From VRUE01 sp963824705 (GTDB lineage: Bacteria > Actinomycetota > Thermoleophilia > Solirubrobacterales > 70-9): a stretch of DNA of 64,000 nucleotides. Shown one piece after another: positions 43,101-55,100 of this stretch. The DNA lies in contig CAWGQE010000003.1 of assembly GCA_963824705.1 (NCBI GenBank), forward strand, positions 2,232,001 through 2,296,000. Direction: 5' to 3'. How positions within the stretch are numbered: the first letter of the stretch is position 1; the number at the start of each line of letters is the position of its first letter. The position numbers and the translations under genes were made by a program. The notes beneath the pieces are model-generated. The model ran no database searches and was not told where the DNA came from. It saw only the letters and a list, made by a program, of their open reading frames with translations.

Positions 43101-46100
43101 CCGTGACCATGCCACCCGCGCCGCCGTAGTCGTGATGCATGACCCCGGTGAAAACGCCGGCGTTGGCGCCGCGCAGCGACTCGGGGTCGACCCCCGCGTC
43201 CTCCAGCGCCTCCCAGGCGCCTTCCAGCAACAGACGTTGCTGAGCGTCCATCGCCTGCGCCTCGCGGGGGGCGATTCCGAAGAATGCGGGGTCGAAGTCG
43301 CCGGCATCGTGGAGGAAACCTCCCTCGCGCGTGTAGCTGGTGCCGGACCGCTCCGGATCGGTGTCGTAGAGCTGCTCGACGTCCCAGCCGCGGTCCGAGG
43401 GGAATTCCGTGATGCCGTCGGCCCGCTGGGCGACCAGCTGCCAGAGCCCGTCGGCGGACTCGACCCCGCCGGGATAGCGGCAGCTGAGGCCGACGATCGC
43501 GACCGGCTCGTCGCTCCCGCGCGCGGCGCGCACGACGACGCTCTCACCGATCTCGCCGCGCACCTGGGTCATCAGGTAGCCGGCGACCGCTTCGACACTC
43601 GGGTAGTCGAAGACGATCGTGGCGTCGAGCCGCACACCGGTGGAGGCGGCGAGGCGGTTGCGCAGCTCGACCGCGCCGAGCGAGTCGAAGCCGAGGTCCT
43701 TGAACCCCGTCCGCGGGTCGATCGCATCGGCGGAGGCGTGACCAAGCACGGAGGCGGCGTGCTCGCGCACCAGCTCGAGCACCGCTGCCTCGCGCTCCGC
43801 GTCGGGGATCGTGGCGAGACGGCGGGCAAGCGATCCGGTTGTGGCCCTGGAGCGACGCCGGGCGCTCGGGACGAGGCCCACGAGCAGCGGCGGCAACAGC
43901 CCGGCGCGAGCGGCCGAGCGCAGCGAAGGTATGTCGAGCGGAGTCGCGACGATGTGTGGATCGCGCCGCGCAAAGGCGTCGTCGAAGAGCGCAAGAGCCT
44001 CGTCCGTCGGGAGCAGGCGGAACCCCTCGCGAACGAGCCGCGACCGATCGGCTTCGCTCAGCTCCTCGGACAGCTCGCTCTCCTCATCCCAGAGGCCCCA
44101 GGCGATCGAGGTGGCGGGCAGGCCTTCGCAGCGGCGCTTGTGCGCAAGCGCGTCGAGGAATGCGTTGGCCGCCGCATAGTTCCCCTGACCGGGGTTTTCG
44201 AAGGTTCCCGCTATCGAGGAGTAGAGGACGAAAGCCGCGAGCGTCTCTTCCCTGGTCAGCTCGTGCAGGTGCCAGGCGCCATCGGCCTTCGGGGCGAGAA
44301 CGGCATCGAGGCGGTCGGGGCTCAGGTCCTGCAGCAGGCCGTTGTCGGCGGCGCCCGCGCAGTGGACGACCGCAGTCAGCGGACCCTTGGCCAGCACCTG
44401 GCCGACGAGGCCGACGACCTGCTCGCGATCGGAGACGTCGCAGGCGGCGGCCATGGCCTCGCAACCAAGCTCGGCCAGCTCGGCGATCAGCCCGTCCGCG
44501 CCGGGCGCATCGGGGCCACGCCGGCTGGTCAGCACGATGCGCTTGACGCCGTGAGACGTCGCGAGGTGACGGGCGGTTGTCGCGCCGAGGCCGGAGAGCC
44601 CGCCGGTGATGAGGACGATGCCTTCTGGGTCGAGATCCTTTGGCCCATCCCCGGTCTCGCGCAACGGCGAGAGCCGCGGCGCCTTCGTCACTCCCCCGCG
44701 CAGGGCGAGCTGGGGCTCCTCCACCTGGGCGAGAGCCGCGGCGAGCGCCTCCTTGGAGGCATCGCTGCCGTCTGTGTCGATCAAGAGGAAGCGGCCGGGG
44801 TGCTCCGCCTGGGCGGAGCGGACCAGTCCCCAGACAGCCGCAGCGGCGGGGTCGGGGGCATCGCCCTCCGAGACGGCCATCGCCCCCTCGGTGAGGAAGG
44901 CCAATCGTAAGTCGGCTTTCCCCTCATCGGCCAGGAAGGAGTGCAGGCGCTCCAGTGCCTGGGTGGTGAGGGCGTGGGCCGCGGTGGCCGGGTCGAGGTC
45001 GGAATCGGGGTGGCACTCGAAGGTCTCGGCCTGGCTCTCGCCCTCGCCCGGGTCGATCTCGACCCAATCCACGTCGAAGAGCGCGTCGGGCTGTTTGGTC
45101 GCGCCCTGTAGCTGAGTGGGATCGACCTCGCGAACCACGATCGACCCGATCGACACGAGGGGCGCGCCGCTCTCGTCGGTCGCCACGAGGCTGAAGCGCT
45201 CTCCCTCGCCCACGACCCGCACCCGCAGGCGGGAGACGCCGCCGCCATCGCCAAGCGAGACGCCGCCGAAGCTGAACGGCAACCGCGTCCCGGCGGCCGA
45301 GTCGGCATCGATGAAGATCGTCTGTCCGGCGGCATCCAAGAGCGCCGGGTGCACCCCGAAGCGCCCGGCTTCTTGGCTTTGCTCCTCGGCCAGGGAAACC
45401 TCGGTGTAGAGCTCCTCCCCCAGCCTCCAAGCTGCCTCAAGCCCCTGGAAGGCGGGGCCGTATTCGAGACCAAGCCCCGCGACCTGCTCATAGAAGTCCT
45501 CGACCGCGATCGGCTCGGCGCCCTCTGGGGGCCAGACGATGGGGTCAAAGGCCCCGAACGCGGGCTCCTCGCTCGAGAGAGTGCCCGAGGCGTGGCGGGT
45601 CCAGGGCTCGGTGTCTTTCTCGTCTTCCTCTTGGCCTTGGTCTGGGCGGGAGTGGATCGCGACCTGGAAGCTCTCGGGATCCTCCTCGGTGGCGCTGAGG
45701 GTGACCTGGATCTGGGTTGCCCCTGTCTCGGAGAGGATCAGGGGTGCCTCCAAGATCAGCTCTTGGAGGGCTTGGGCGCCGAGCTCAGCGCCGGCGCTGA
45801 GGGCGAGGTCGAGGAAGGCGGTCCCCGGCAAGATCGCGGTGCCGCCAACCGCGTGGTCCTTCGTCCAAGGGTGTGTCTTCTGGGAGATCCGCCCGGTGAA
45901 GATGCGGGTGCCCTCGGTGGCGAGGGAGATCGAGGCGCCGAGCAGGGGGTGATCGGTTGCGCTTTGCCCGAGGCTCGATGGATCGCCCGCGCCTTGGCCC
46001 GCCTCGAGCCAGTAGCGCTGTCTTTGGAAGGGGTAGGTGGGAAGCTCTGTCGGGGCCCGTGGCGGGTCTCCGAGCAGAGCCTTGAAGTCGGGGCTTGCAC

Positions 46101-49100
46101 CCGAGGCATGCATCGCGCCCAGGGCGGCGATCAAAGAGGTCGGCTCCGGTGTCTCCTTTTGCAGGGCGGGGGCGAAGGTGGCCTCCTCGGCTTCCACCGT
46201 CTCCGCGGCAAGAGCGGTGAGGGTGGTGCCGGCTCCCAGCTCCAGGTAGCGACCGACTCCCTTATCCCCCAGGGATTCGATGCCCTTGGCAAAGCGCACC
46301 GCCTCTCTTATCTGGGAGGCCCAGTAGGCGGGAGAGGTCGCCTCTTTCTCGCTCAGCTCCTCTGCGGTCACGTTGGAGACGATCGGGATCTGGGGGGCGT
46401 TGAACTCGAGCGTGGAGGCAAGCTGCTCGAACTCGGCCAGCATCGGCTCGATCAACTGGGAGTGGAAGGCGTGGGAGACGTCGAGGCGCTTGGTCTTCTT
46501 GCCCGCTTTCCCCTGAAGCGCTTCCCACTCCTCGAGCGCCTCTTCCTCTCCTGAGACGGAGACGGAGCTCGGCGAGTTGACCGCGGCGATCGTCAGGCGG
46601 CCTTCGAAGTCCTTTAGGGACTCCCTTGCCTCTTGCTCGCTTGCCCTGATCGATGCCATCGCCCCGCCTTTGGGAAGGGCGGCCATCAGGGTTCCCCTTG
46701 CCGCGACGAGCTTTGCGGCGTCTTGGAGAGAGAGGACGCCTGAGAGGTGGGCCGCGCTCAGCTCTCCTATCGAGTGGCCGATCAGGTAGTCGGGAGATGG
46801 GCCGAAGTCAGAGATGAGATCGAAGAGGGCGACCTGCAGGGCGAAGATGGAGGCCTGGGTCACGTCGGTGCGACTGAGGGTGCTCGAGAGCTCTGTCCCG
46901 GCCTCGGCGAAGACGGCGTCTTTGACCGAGAAGGGAAGGTGCTCTTCCAAGGCAGCGCAGGCGCGATCGAATGCCGCCGCGTAAGTCGGGAAGGCCTCGT
47001 AGAGCTCTTTGCCCATCTGAGCCCTTTGGGAGCCCTGTCCCGAGAGCAGGAAGGCTGTCTTTCCCTGCGTTGCCTTGGCGGTTGCGAGGCCCCGGTGGGA
47101 GCTGCCTTTGACCAGTGCGTCGAGGCCTTCCAGGAGCTCCTCCCTGTCGCTTCCGACCACGACAGCCCTGTGGGACAGCGATGCCCTGGAGGAGAGCAGG
47201 GTGTGGGCGATGTCGATCGGGTCCTGCTCGCTCTTCTCCGCGTGGGCGGCAAGACGCCCGGCGTAGTCCCGCAGGGCCTCTGGGGTTTTGGCCGAGATCG
47301 CCCAGGGGATCGCCGGGGGGCGGTTGTCCTCGTCTCTGTCTGGCGCGCGAAGCTCGGGCGGCTCCTCGATGATCACGTGCGCGTTCGTTCCCGAGATGCC
47401 GAAGGAGGAGACGCCTGCTCTTCTCGGTCGCTCGCCTCGCTTCCACTCGCGGGGTTTGTTGAGAAGCTCGATCTCGCCAGAGCTCCAGTCGACGTGGGGA
47501 GTGGGCTCTGATGCGTGCAGGGTCGGGGGCAGCTCTTCTTCTCTGAGCGCCATCACCATCTTGATCACGCCGCCGACTCCCGCGGCCGCCTGGGTGTGGC
47601 CGATGTTGGACTTCAGCGAGCCGAGGGCCAGCGGGCCGTTGTCCCGCTCTTGTCCGTAGGTGGCCAAGAGGGCCTGGGCCTCGATCGGGTCGCCGAGGAC
47701 GGTTCCCGTGCCGTGCGCCTCGACCGCGTCGACCTCGCTCGGCTTCAGGCCCGCGTTTGCCAGGGCCTGGCGGATGACCCTTTCCTGCGATGGGCCGTTG
47801 GGGGCCGTCAGGCCGTTGCTCGCCCCGTCCTGGTTGATGGCAGAGCCCTTGATCGTGGCGAGGATGCGGCGTTTGTTTCGCTTGGCGTCGGAGAGGCGCT
47901 CGAGCAGGAGCAGGCCGCAGCCCTCCGACCAGCCGGTGCCGTCGGCGTCGGCGGAGAAGGACTTGCTGCGCCCGTCGGCCGACAGGCCGCTTTGACGGCT
48001 CATGCCGACGAACACCCCCGGCGTCGCCATCACCGTCACTCCGCCGGCCAGCGCCAGATCGCACTCCCCGGAATGCAGCGCCTGGGCGGCGAGATGCATC
48101 GCCACCAGCGAGGAGGAGCAGGCGGTGTCGACCGTCACCGCCGGGCCCTCGAGGCCAAGGGTGTACGAGAGGCGTCCCGAGGCGACGCTGCCGGCCACGC
48201 CGGTGCCGACGAAGGCCTCCAGCTCCGGCGCCACCTTGGCGGTTCCACCACCGCTGTAGTCGTGATGCATGACGCCGGCAAAGACCCCGGCCTTGCCACC
48301 TCGGAGACCCGCCGGGTCGACCCCCGCGTCCTCCAGCGCCTCCCAGGCGCCTTCCAGCAGCAGGCGTTGCTGGGGGTCCATCGCCAGCGCCTCGCGGGGG
48401 CCGATGCCGAAGAAGGCGGTGTCGAAGTCCGCCGCCTCTCGCAGGAAACCGCCGTGGCGCGTATATGTCTTGCCCGCCCGGCCAGGGTCCGGGTCGTAGA
48501 TGCGCTCGACGTCCCAGCCGCGGTCCTCGGGGAACTCGGCGATGCCGTCGCCGCCCGAGGCGACCAGGTCCCAGAGGCCCTGCGGGGATCCGACCCCGCC
48601 GGGGTAGCGGCAGCTGACGCCGACGATCGCAACCGGCTCATCGCTCATCCTGCCGACGCGGACGACGGGAGCATCCGCGGCCTCGCCCACCGCCTGCGCC
48701 AGCAGATGCGTGGCGACGGACTCGGGGGTCGGGTAGTCGAAGATCGAGGTCGCGGGCAGACGGACACCGGTCGCCTGGCTGAGGCGGTTGCGCAGCTCGA
48801 CCGCGCCAAGCGAGTCGACGCCAAGGTCTTTGAAGCTGGCCCCGGCCGCGAGCGCACCCGGCGAGGAGTGGCCGAGGACGGCGGCCGCGTGCTCGCGCAC
48901 CAGCGCCAGGACCACACCCTCCCGCTCGTCCTCGGGCACGCTCGCAAGCCGTCGCGCGAGCGAAGGGGCCTGCCCGGCGCCGCGGCGCCGGACAGCCGGG
49001 ACGAGGTGAGAGAAGAGGGCGGGCAGCAGGCCCTCGCGGTCGAGCCCACGCAGCGCGACGGCATCGACCGGCGTCGCCACGGCCAACGGAAGCGCGGAAA

Positions 49101-52100
49101 CGAGCAGGCGATCGAGCAGCTCGAGCCCTCGGTCGGGCATCAGCTGGGCAAAGCCGCTGCGCCCCAGCCGAGCGCGGTCGGTCTCCTCCAGGCGAGAGGC
49201 CATCCCATCCACCTGCCCCCAGAGACCCCAGGCGACGGAGGTGGCGGACAGGCCTTCCGACGCACGCCGCTGAGCAAGCGCATCGAGGAAGGAGTTGGCT
49301 GCCGCGTAATTGGCCTGGCCGGCATTGCCGGTTACCGCGGCAGCCGATGAGTAGAGGACGAATGCCGAGAGATCCATCTCCCGGGTCAGCTCGTGCAGGT
49401 GCCAGGCGGCATCGACCTTGGGGGCGAGAACGGTGTCCAGGCGCTCCGTGTCGAGCGACTCGATCGTGCCGTCGTCGATGCTGCCGGCGCAATGCAGGAC
49501 CGCGGTGAGGGGGTGTCCCGCGGGAATCTCTGACAAGAGCGCGGAGAGCTGACGGCGATCGGAGACGTCGCAGGCTACGGCGCTCGCCTCGCTGCCGAGC
49601 TCGGCCAGCTCGGCGATCAGCTCGGCCGCACCAGGTGCGTCGGGGCCGCGGCGGCTGGTGAGGAGCATGTGCTTTGCCCCATGGGCCTTTGCCAGGTGGC
49701 GGGCGGTAAGCGCCCCAAGGCCGGAAAGCCCGCCCGTGATGAGGATGGTGCCCCCGGGACCGAGGGGAGCGCTGCTCCCTCCTGGATCGCCGGCGACCGG
49801 GGTCAGCCGCGGTGCCTTCGCGAACCCGCCCCTGAGGGCGAGCTGGGGCTCTCCGTCTACAGCCAGGGCGTTGGAGAGCGCCGTCAGCGACGCACCGCAA
49901 GCGTCTGTATCGATCAGCAGGAAGCGACCCGGGTGCTCGGACTGAGCAGAACGAACGAGGCCCCAGACCGTGGCGGCGGCGGGATCCGGAAGCTCATCGG
50001 CCTCGACGCACATCGCGCTTCTGGTGAGGATCGCCAGACGGCTCTGCGCGAGGCGCTCGCTGGCGACGAAGGCCTGAAGCAGCTTCAGCACCCGGGCGCC
50101 CTGAGTATGAGCGGCGTCGGCGGTGCCTTCGTAGAGAGGTGTCGCGCAGGAAAGGACGAAGAGCTCCGGAACGACCTCTTTCTCGCCCTCCATACCGGCG
50201 GCGCCCTCTAGCCCGGCGGCATAGAGGAGGAGATCCTCGACCTCCGTGTGTATCTCTACCTCCACTCCCACCGATGCCGGCAGCTCGACGTCCTCCCAGA
50301 CGACCTCGAAGAGATCCCCGCCACGGCTGCTCACGTCGCGCAGCTGCGCGGGATCGAGCTCGCGCAGCGCGACCGACTCGACCGTGACGGCGGGGCGACC
50401 ACTCCGGTCGGCGGCGTCGAGGCGGAAGCGCTCTCCCTCGCCCACCATTCGCACCCGCAACCGCGAGGCGCCGCGAGCCTCGCCGAGGGACACACCGGCA
50501 AAGCTGAAGGGCAACCGCGTCCCCTGGGCCAGATCGGCATCGATGAAGACCGTTTGTCCGGCGGCATCCAAGAGCGCCGGGTGCACCCCGAAGCGCCCGG
50601 CTTCCTGGCTTTGTTCCTCGGCCAGGGAAACCTCGGCGTAGAGCTCCTCCCCCAGCCTCCAAGCTGCCTCCAGCCCCTGGAAGGCGGGGCCGTACTCGAG
50701 GCCGATCCCCGCAACGTCGTCATAGAAGTTCTCGATTGCGATCGGCTCGGCTCCCTCGGGTGGCCAGGCGGTGGCATCGAAGGCGGCCTGGAGCGGCTCT
50801 CCCAGTGGCGCAATGGCGCCGGAGGCGTGGCGGGTCCAGGCTGAGGACTCTGGATCCTCCTCCCCCGGCTCGGGCCGGGCGTGGATCTCGAGCTCATAGG
50901 CCTCGGGCTGGGCCTCATGGGGGCGCAGGGTGAGCTGGATCTGAACCGCTCCCTGAGCGGGGATCGCCAGGGGAGCCTCGATCACGATCTCCTCCAGGCG
51001 CTCCGCTCCCGCCTGCGCGCAGGCGGCAAGCGCCAGCTCACAAAAGGCGGACCCAGGCAGCAGGACGTTGCCCGCAACCGCGTGGTCTTTGACCCAGGGG
51101 TGTGTCTTCTGGGAGATCCGCCCGGTGAAGATGCGGGTGCCCTCGGTGGCGAGGGAGATCGAGGCGCCGAGCAGGGGGTGATCGGTTGCGCTTTGCCCGA
51201 GGCTCGATGGATCGCCCGCGCCTTGGCCCGCCTCGAGCCAGTAGCGCTGTCTTTGGAAGGGGTAGGTGGGAAGCTCTGTCGGGGCCCGTGGCGGGTCTCC
51301 GAGCAGAGCCTTGAAGTCGGGGCTTGCACCCGAGGCATGCATCGCGCCCAGGGCGGCGATCAAAGAGGTCGGCTCCGGTGTCTCCTTTTGCAGGGCGGGG
51401 GCGAAGGTGGCCTCCTCGGCTTCCACCGTCTCCGCGGCAAGAGCGGTGAGGGTGGTGCCGGCTCCCAGCTCCAGGTAGCGACCGACTCCCTTATCCCCCA
51501 GGGATTCGATGCCCTTGGCAAAGCGCACCGCCTCTCTTATCTGGGAGGCCCAGTAGGCGGGAGAGGTCGCCTCTTTCTCGCTCAGCTCCTCTGCGGTCAC
51601 GTTGGAGACGATCGGGATCTGGGGGGCGTTGAACTCGAGCGTGGAGGCAAGCTGCTCGAACTCGGCCAGCATCGGCTCGATCAACTGGGAGTGGAAGGCG
51701 TGGGAGACGTCGAGGCGCTTGGTCTTCTTGCCCGCTTTCCCCTGAAGCGCTTCCCACTCCTCGAGCGCCTCTTCCTCTCCTGAGACGGAGACGGAGCTCG
51801 GCGAGTTGACCGCGGCGATCGTCAGGCGGCCTTCGAAGTCCTTTAGGGACTCCCTTGCCTCTTGCTCGCTTGCCCTGATCGATGCCATCGCCCCGCCTTT
51901 GGGAAGGGCGGCCATCAGGGTTCCCCTTGCCGCGACGAGCTTTGCGGCGTCTTGGAGAGAGAGGACGCCTGAGAGGTGGGCCGCGCTCAGCTCTCCTATC
52001 GAGTGGCCGATCAGGTAGTCGGGAGATGGGCCGAAGTCAGAGATGAGATCGAAGAGGGCGACCTGCAGGGCGAAGATGGAGGCCTGGGTCACGTCGGTGC

Positions 52101-55100
52101 GACTGAGGGTGCTCGAGAGCTCTGTCCCGGCCTCGGCGAAGACGGCGTCTTTGACCGAGAAGGGAAGGTGCTCTTCCAAGGCAGCGCAGGCGCGATCGAA
52201 TGCCGCCGCGTAAGTCGGGAAGGCCTCGTAGAGCTCTTTGCCCATCTGAGCCCTTTGGGAGCCCTGTCCCGAGAGCAGGAAGGCTGTCTTTCCCTGCGTT
52301 GCCTTGGCGGTTGCGAGGCCCCGGTGGGAGCTGCCTTTGACCAGTGCGTCGAGGCCTTCCAGGAGCTCCTCCCTGTCGCTTCCGACCACGACAGCCCTGT
52401 GGGACAGCGATGCCCTGGAGGAGAGCAGGGTGTGGGCGATGTCGATCGGGTCCTGCTCGCTCTTCTCCGCGTGGGCGGCAAGACGCCCGGCGTAGTCCCG
52501 CAGGGCCTCTGGGGTTTTGGCCGAGATCGCCCAGGGGATGATCGGGGGGCGGGCCTCCTCGTCCCTTTGCGGAGCGGGAAGCTCGGGCGGCTCCTCGATG
52601 ATCACGTGCGCGTTCGTTCCCGAGATGCCGAAGGAGGAGACGCCGGCTCTTCTCGGTCGATCGCCTCGCTTCCACTCGCGAGGCTCGTTTAGGAGCTCGA
52701 TCTCCCCCGCGCTCCAGTCGACGTGGGGAGTCGGCTCGGCCGCGTGCAGGGTCGGGGGCAGCTCTTCTTCTCTGAGTGCCATCACCATCTTGATCACGCC
52801 CCCCACTCCCGCGGCCGCCTGGGTGTGGCCGATGTTCGACTTCAGCGAGCCGAGGGCCAGGGGGCCGTTGTCCCGCTCTTGTCCGTAGGTGGCGAGCAGG
52901 GCCTGGGCCTCGATCGGGTCGCCGAGGACGGTTCCCGTGCCGTGCGCCTCGACCGCGTCGACCTCGCTCGGCTTCAGGCCCGCGTTTGCCAGTGCCTGGC
53001 GGATGACCCTTTCCTGCGATGGGCCGTTGGGGGCGGTCAGTCCGTTGCTCGCTCCGTCCTGGTTGGTGGCCGAGCCCTTGATCGTGGCGAGGATGCGGCG
53101 TTTGTTTCGCTTGGCGTCGGAGAGGCGCTCGAGCAGGAGCAGGCCGCAGCCCTCCGACCAGCCGGTGCCGTCGGCGTCGGCGGAGAAGGACTTGCAGCGG
53201 CCGTCGGGGGCGAGGCCGCGCTGGCGCGAGAACTCGACGAACGGCCGCGGCGTCGCCATCACCGTTATCCCGCCCGCCAGTGCCATCCCGCACTCCCCCG
53301 ATCGCAGCGCTTGCGCCGCGAGGTGCATCGCGACCAGCGAGGAGGAGCAGGCGGTGTCGACCGTCACCGCCGGGCCCTCGAGGCCCAGTGAATAGGCGAT
53401 CCGCCCGGTGATGACGCTGCCGATGTTGCCGGAGCCCAGCAGGCCCTCCAGCTCGGGCGCTGCATGGCCGGCAGCCAGTCCCACTGCGTAATCCTGGAAC
53501 GCCGTACCGGCGAAGACCCCCGTGTCGGTCCCTTGTAGCGATTCGGGGTTGACGCCGGCGTCCTCCAACACCTCCCAGGCGGCTTCGAGCAGCAGCCGCT
53601 GCTGTGGGTCCATCGCCAGCGCCTCGCGCGGGGAGATGCCGAAGAAGGCCGGGTCGAACTCGGCGGCGTCGACCATGAAACCCCCCCGGAGGACATAGGA
53701 GGTGCCGGGATGGTCGGGGTCGGCATGGAAGAGCGCCTCGTTGGCCCAACCACGATCCTCGGGAAAGTCCGTGACGCCCTCGCCGCGAGCGGCGATCAAC
53801 CTCCAGAGCCCTCGGGGGTCGTTCACACCCCCCGGAAAGCGGCAGCTCATGCCGACGATCGCGATCGTCTCCTCGCTGACCGCCGCCGGCAAGATCGAAG
53901 GCGAAGGCGTCGACGCCAATCCCAGCGCTGTGGATCGCAAATGGCGGGCCAGCTCCTCGATGGTCGGGAAATCGAAAGCGACCGCGGCCGGAAGGTCCAG
54001 TCCCGTCGTCTGAGCAAGCCGGTTGCGGAGCTCGGTGGCAATCGCCGAGTCGAGGCCAAGATCGCGAAAAGGCAGCGTGACGTCGAGCTCGTCAGGATCT
54101 CCGTGCTCGAGCAGGCGCGCCAGCTCGGTCCGCACGAGATCCGTCGCGAGGCGTTCCTGCTCTGACGAAGGCTTGCCCTCGAGCTGGACTCGCAGCCGGG
54201 ACTCCGGGCCACCCTGCGCGGGCTGCGGTCGCCCCGCTTCGGGCCGGCCCGCTGGCAACGGGGGTGGGATCTCGACCGTAGTCGCGTCCCGGCCGGCGAG
54301 CAGCGTGCTCCACTCGACGGTCGCACCGCGGACGTATGCCGAGGCGAGCGAAGCGACCAGGCAAGGCTCTTCTCGCTGTCCGCGACGCAGGCTGCCGATC
54401 GCCGCCGCGCCGCACTCCTCACCGGTTTCGAGGATCGCGCTGGTCAGCAGCGGGTGCGGGCTGGCCTCGATGAAAGTGCGGTGCCCGTCCCGCAGGGCCG
54501 CTCGAACCCCTTGTTCGAAGAGGACCGGCTGCCGAGCGTTTGCGGTCCAGTACGCCGCGTCGAGCGAAGCGGCATCGATGCGCTCGCCGACAACGCTGGA
54601 GTAGAACGGCACCGCTGCCGCCCCGGACGCGATCGGCTGGAGATCGGCAAGCATTCGCTCGCGGACGCGCTCGGCCTGGGATGAGTGCACGGCGGCAGTG
54701 GCGGCGGCGATGGTCCCACCCCGGACACCCTCTGCCGCCAACTGGTCGAGCAACTCCCGGATCGCCTCGGCGTCCCCCGAGACGGCCGAGGATCGCGGAG
54801 CGTTCAGGCCCGCGATCTCAATCCGTCCCCCCCAGCGCTCGAGACGCTGTCTCAGCTCCTCCTCGCCAAGCCCTACGGAGGCGATCGTGCCCGACCCGCC
54901 GATCGCCTTCTGGGCCCGTGCCCACCGAACCGCCAGGCATCCCGCGTCCTCGAGAGTCAGCGCTCCCGCGACACAGGCGGCAGCGGCCTCGCCGATGCTC
55001 TGTCCGACGACCGCGCGCGGCTCGACCCCGTGGGCGCGCCACAGCTCAGCGAGAGAAACCATGACGGCGAAAAGGGCCGACTGCACGAACACGGGGTCTC

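Larger units (their letters stand above)
43521..48645 (-). other. PKS module 2: KS-AT(malonyl)-DH-KR-ACP
   Basis: AT with GHSIGE and HAFH (46462-46473); DH with HAVGGTAILP, apparently active; KR with TGGLSGLG but ADN (N3751) at the LDD site and SSIAGTFENPGQGNY around the catalytic Tyr, so its stereochemical class is unclear; ACP LGFDS. Predicted outcome: alkene of uncertain geometry, no branch. Confidence 0.9.
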
